Shown here: positions 63,693 to 64,000 of the stretch, one piece after another | Numbering within the stretch: position 1 is the first letter of the stretch | Layout of the letters: each line of letters begins with the position of its first letter | Assembly (NCBI GenBank): GCA_021773075.1 | Contig: JAJFKT010000021.1 | Coordinates: 1-64,000 of the forward strand | DNA from: Woeseiaceae bacterium | GTDB lineage: Bacteria; Pseudomonadota; Gammaproteobacteria; Steroidobacterales; Woeseiaceae | Reading direction: 5' to 3' | Length of the DNA: 64,000 nucleotides | The notes under the pieces: generated by a model | Seen by the model: the letters and a program-made list of their open reading frames with translations, nothing else | Told to the model about the DNA's origin: nothing | The model's database searches: none | Made by a program: the position numbers and the translations under genes

Positions 63693-64000
63693 ATGAGGCG
63701 GTCACCACTAAGATCCATTTGGTTCGATCCCTCGCGGACCATTGCTCGAATCGCCCATCAGAACCCCGGTTATCGACTCTACGTCCTCCCAATCTTGGCG
63801 GGATTCGCGATATTACCAACATCCGCATTGTTTTCCGCCGATGACAGCGAGATGACGAGCGGAATTTTACTTTCTACATTGCTCGCATTTGGCCCGGTTT
63901 TGGAGGTCCTGCAAGTACTTCTCGGTGCGTATCTTATTCGTATCACCGGAGTATGGCTTGGGGGAACGGCAGGTGTAGCAAGTATCCAGACGGCAATCGC
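63693..64000 (+). CDS. YIP1-like membrane protein (cut off at the window edge)
   Basis: An open frame from ATG 63693 continues to the window end without stop. It reads WFDPSRTIARIAHQNPGYRLYVLPILAG and then ITGVWLGGTAGVASIQTAIA, the pattern of YIP1-family proteins (a short cytosolic start with R-TI, then several membrane segments). Only the first 102 residues are visible. It lies 116 bases after the glycosidase-like gene. Confidence 0.7.
   Translation, partial: MRRSPLRSIWFDPSRTIARIAHQNPGYRLYVLPILAGFAILPTSALFSADDSEMTSGILLSTLLAFGPVLEVLQVLLGAYLIRITGVWLGGTAGVASIQTAI

Overview
The window looks like the chromosome of an environmental, probably marine or sediment, gammaproteobacterium. The order birA – coaX – SPOR protein – tRNA-Thr(UGU) resembles the birA–coaA–thrU neighbourhood of Gammaproteobacteria. 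TonB-dependent receptors (three), CadC/TolB-type sensors and c-di-GMP proteins are frequent, as in heterotrophic lineages near Woeseiales or Xanthomonadales. The lineage is an inference; no 16S gene is present.

Layout. 1-1.1 kb: end of an rRNA operon with two 5S genes, each with its own terminator, on either side of a small exported protein. 1.2-13.7 kb: a membrane sensor-regulator and a large TonB receptor, a phosphatase fused to a degenerate kinase-like domain, a lipoprotein amidase, an HD-GYP / GGDEF-EAL pair with decayed motifs, and a lytic transglycosylase. 13.7-19.1 kb: a decayed TPR/TolB-type membrane gene, a HYR–cytochrome c–cupredoxin lipoprotein, a TetR regulator and a second TonB receptor. 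19.1-31.2 kb: housekeeping and amino-acid genes (lipase, two GSTs, CtlX, SPFH protein, arginine-deiminase relative, M61 peptidase, lipid kinase, plsY, birA, coaX, SPOR).

31.3-43.3 kb is a genomic island at the 3' half of tRNA-Thr. A 48-bp tRNA 3' segment occurs four times, dividing the island into three tandem modules that share about 155 bp at their right ends. The modules carry parDE, a Fic protein, and a complete type I Wadjet operon (jetABCD) with a broken hipBA pair. No integrase gene is present. The tRNA-Tyr/Gly/Thr–tuf block that usually follows this tRNA-Thr does not reappear before the window ends.

43.9-53.3 kb: a very large secreted nuclease with lamin-tail-like repeats and a poly-Asp/Lys tail, a DUF4412-like exported protein, a PIN-like protein, and a membrane-anchored ClpA/ClpC-type AAA+ protein whose C-terminus resembles release factor 2 but lacks the GGQ domain. 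I rate this fusion and the tandem integrase-less island as the two most novel features. 53.4-63.6 kb: an HDOD protein and a sugar-use cluster under a LacI regulator (two perfect 14-bp palindromes, TonB receptor, MFS transporter, GH13 enzyme, alpha/alpha-barrel glycosidase-like lipoprotein). A YIP1-like membrane gene runs off the right edge.
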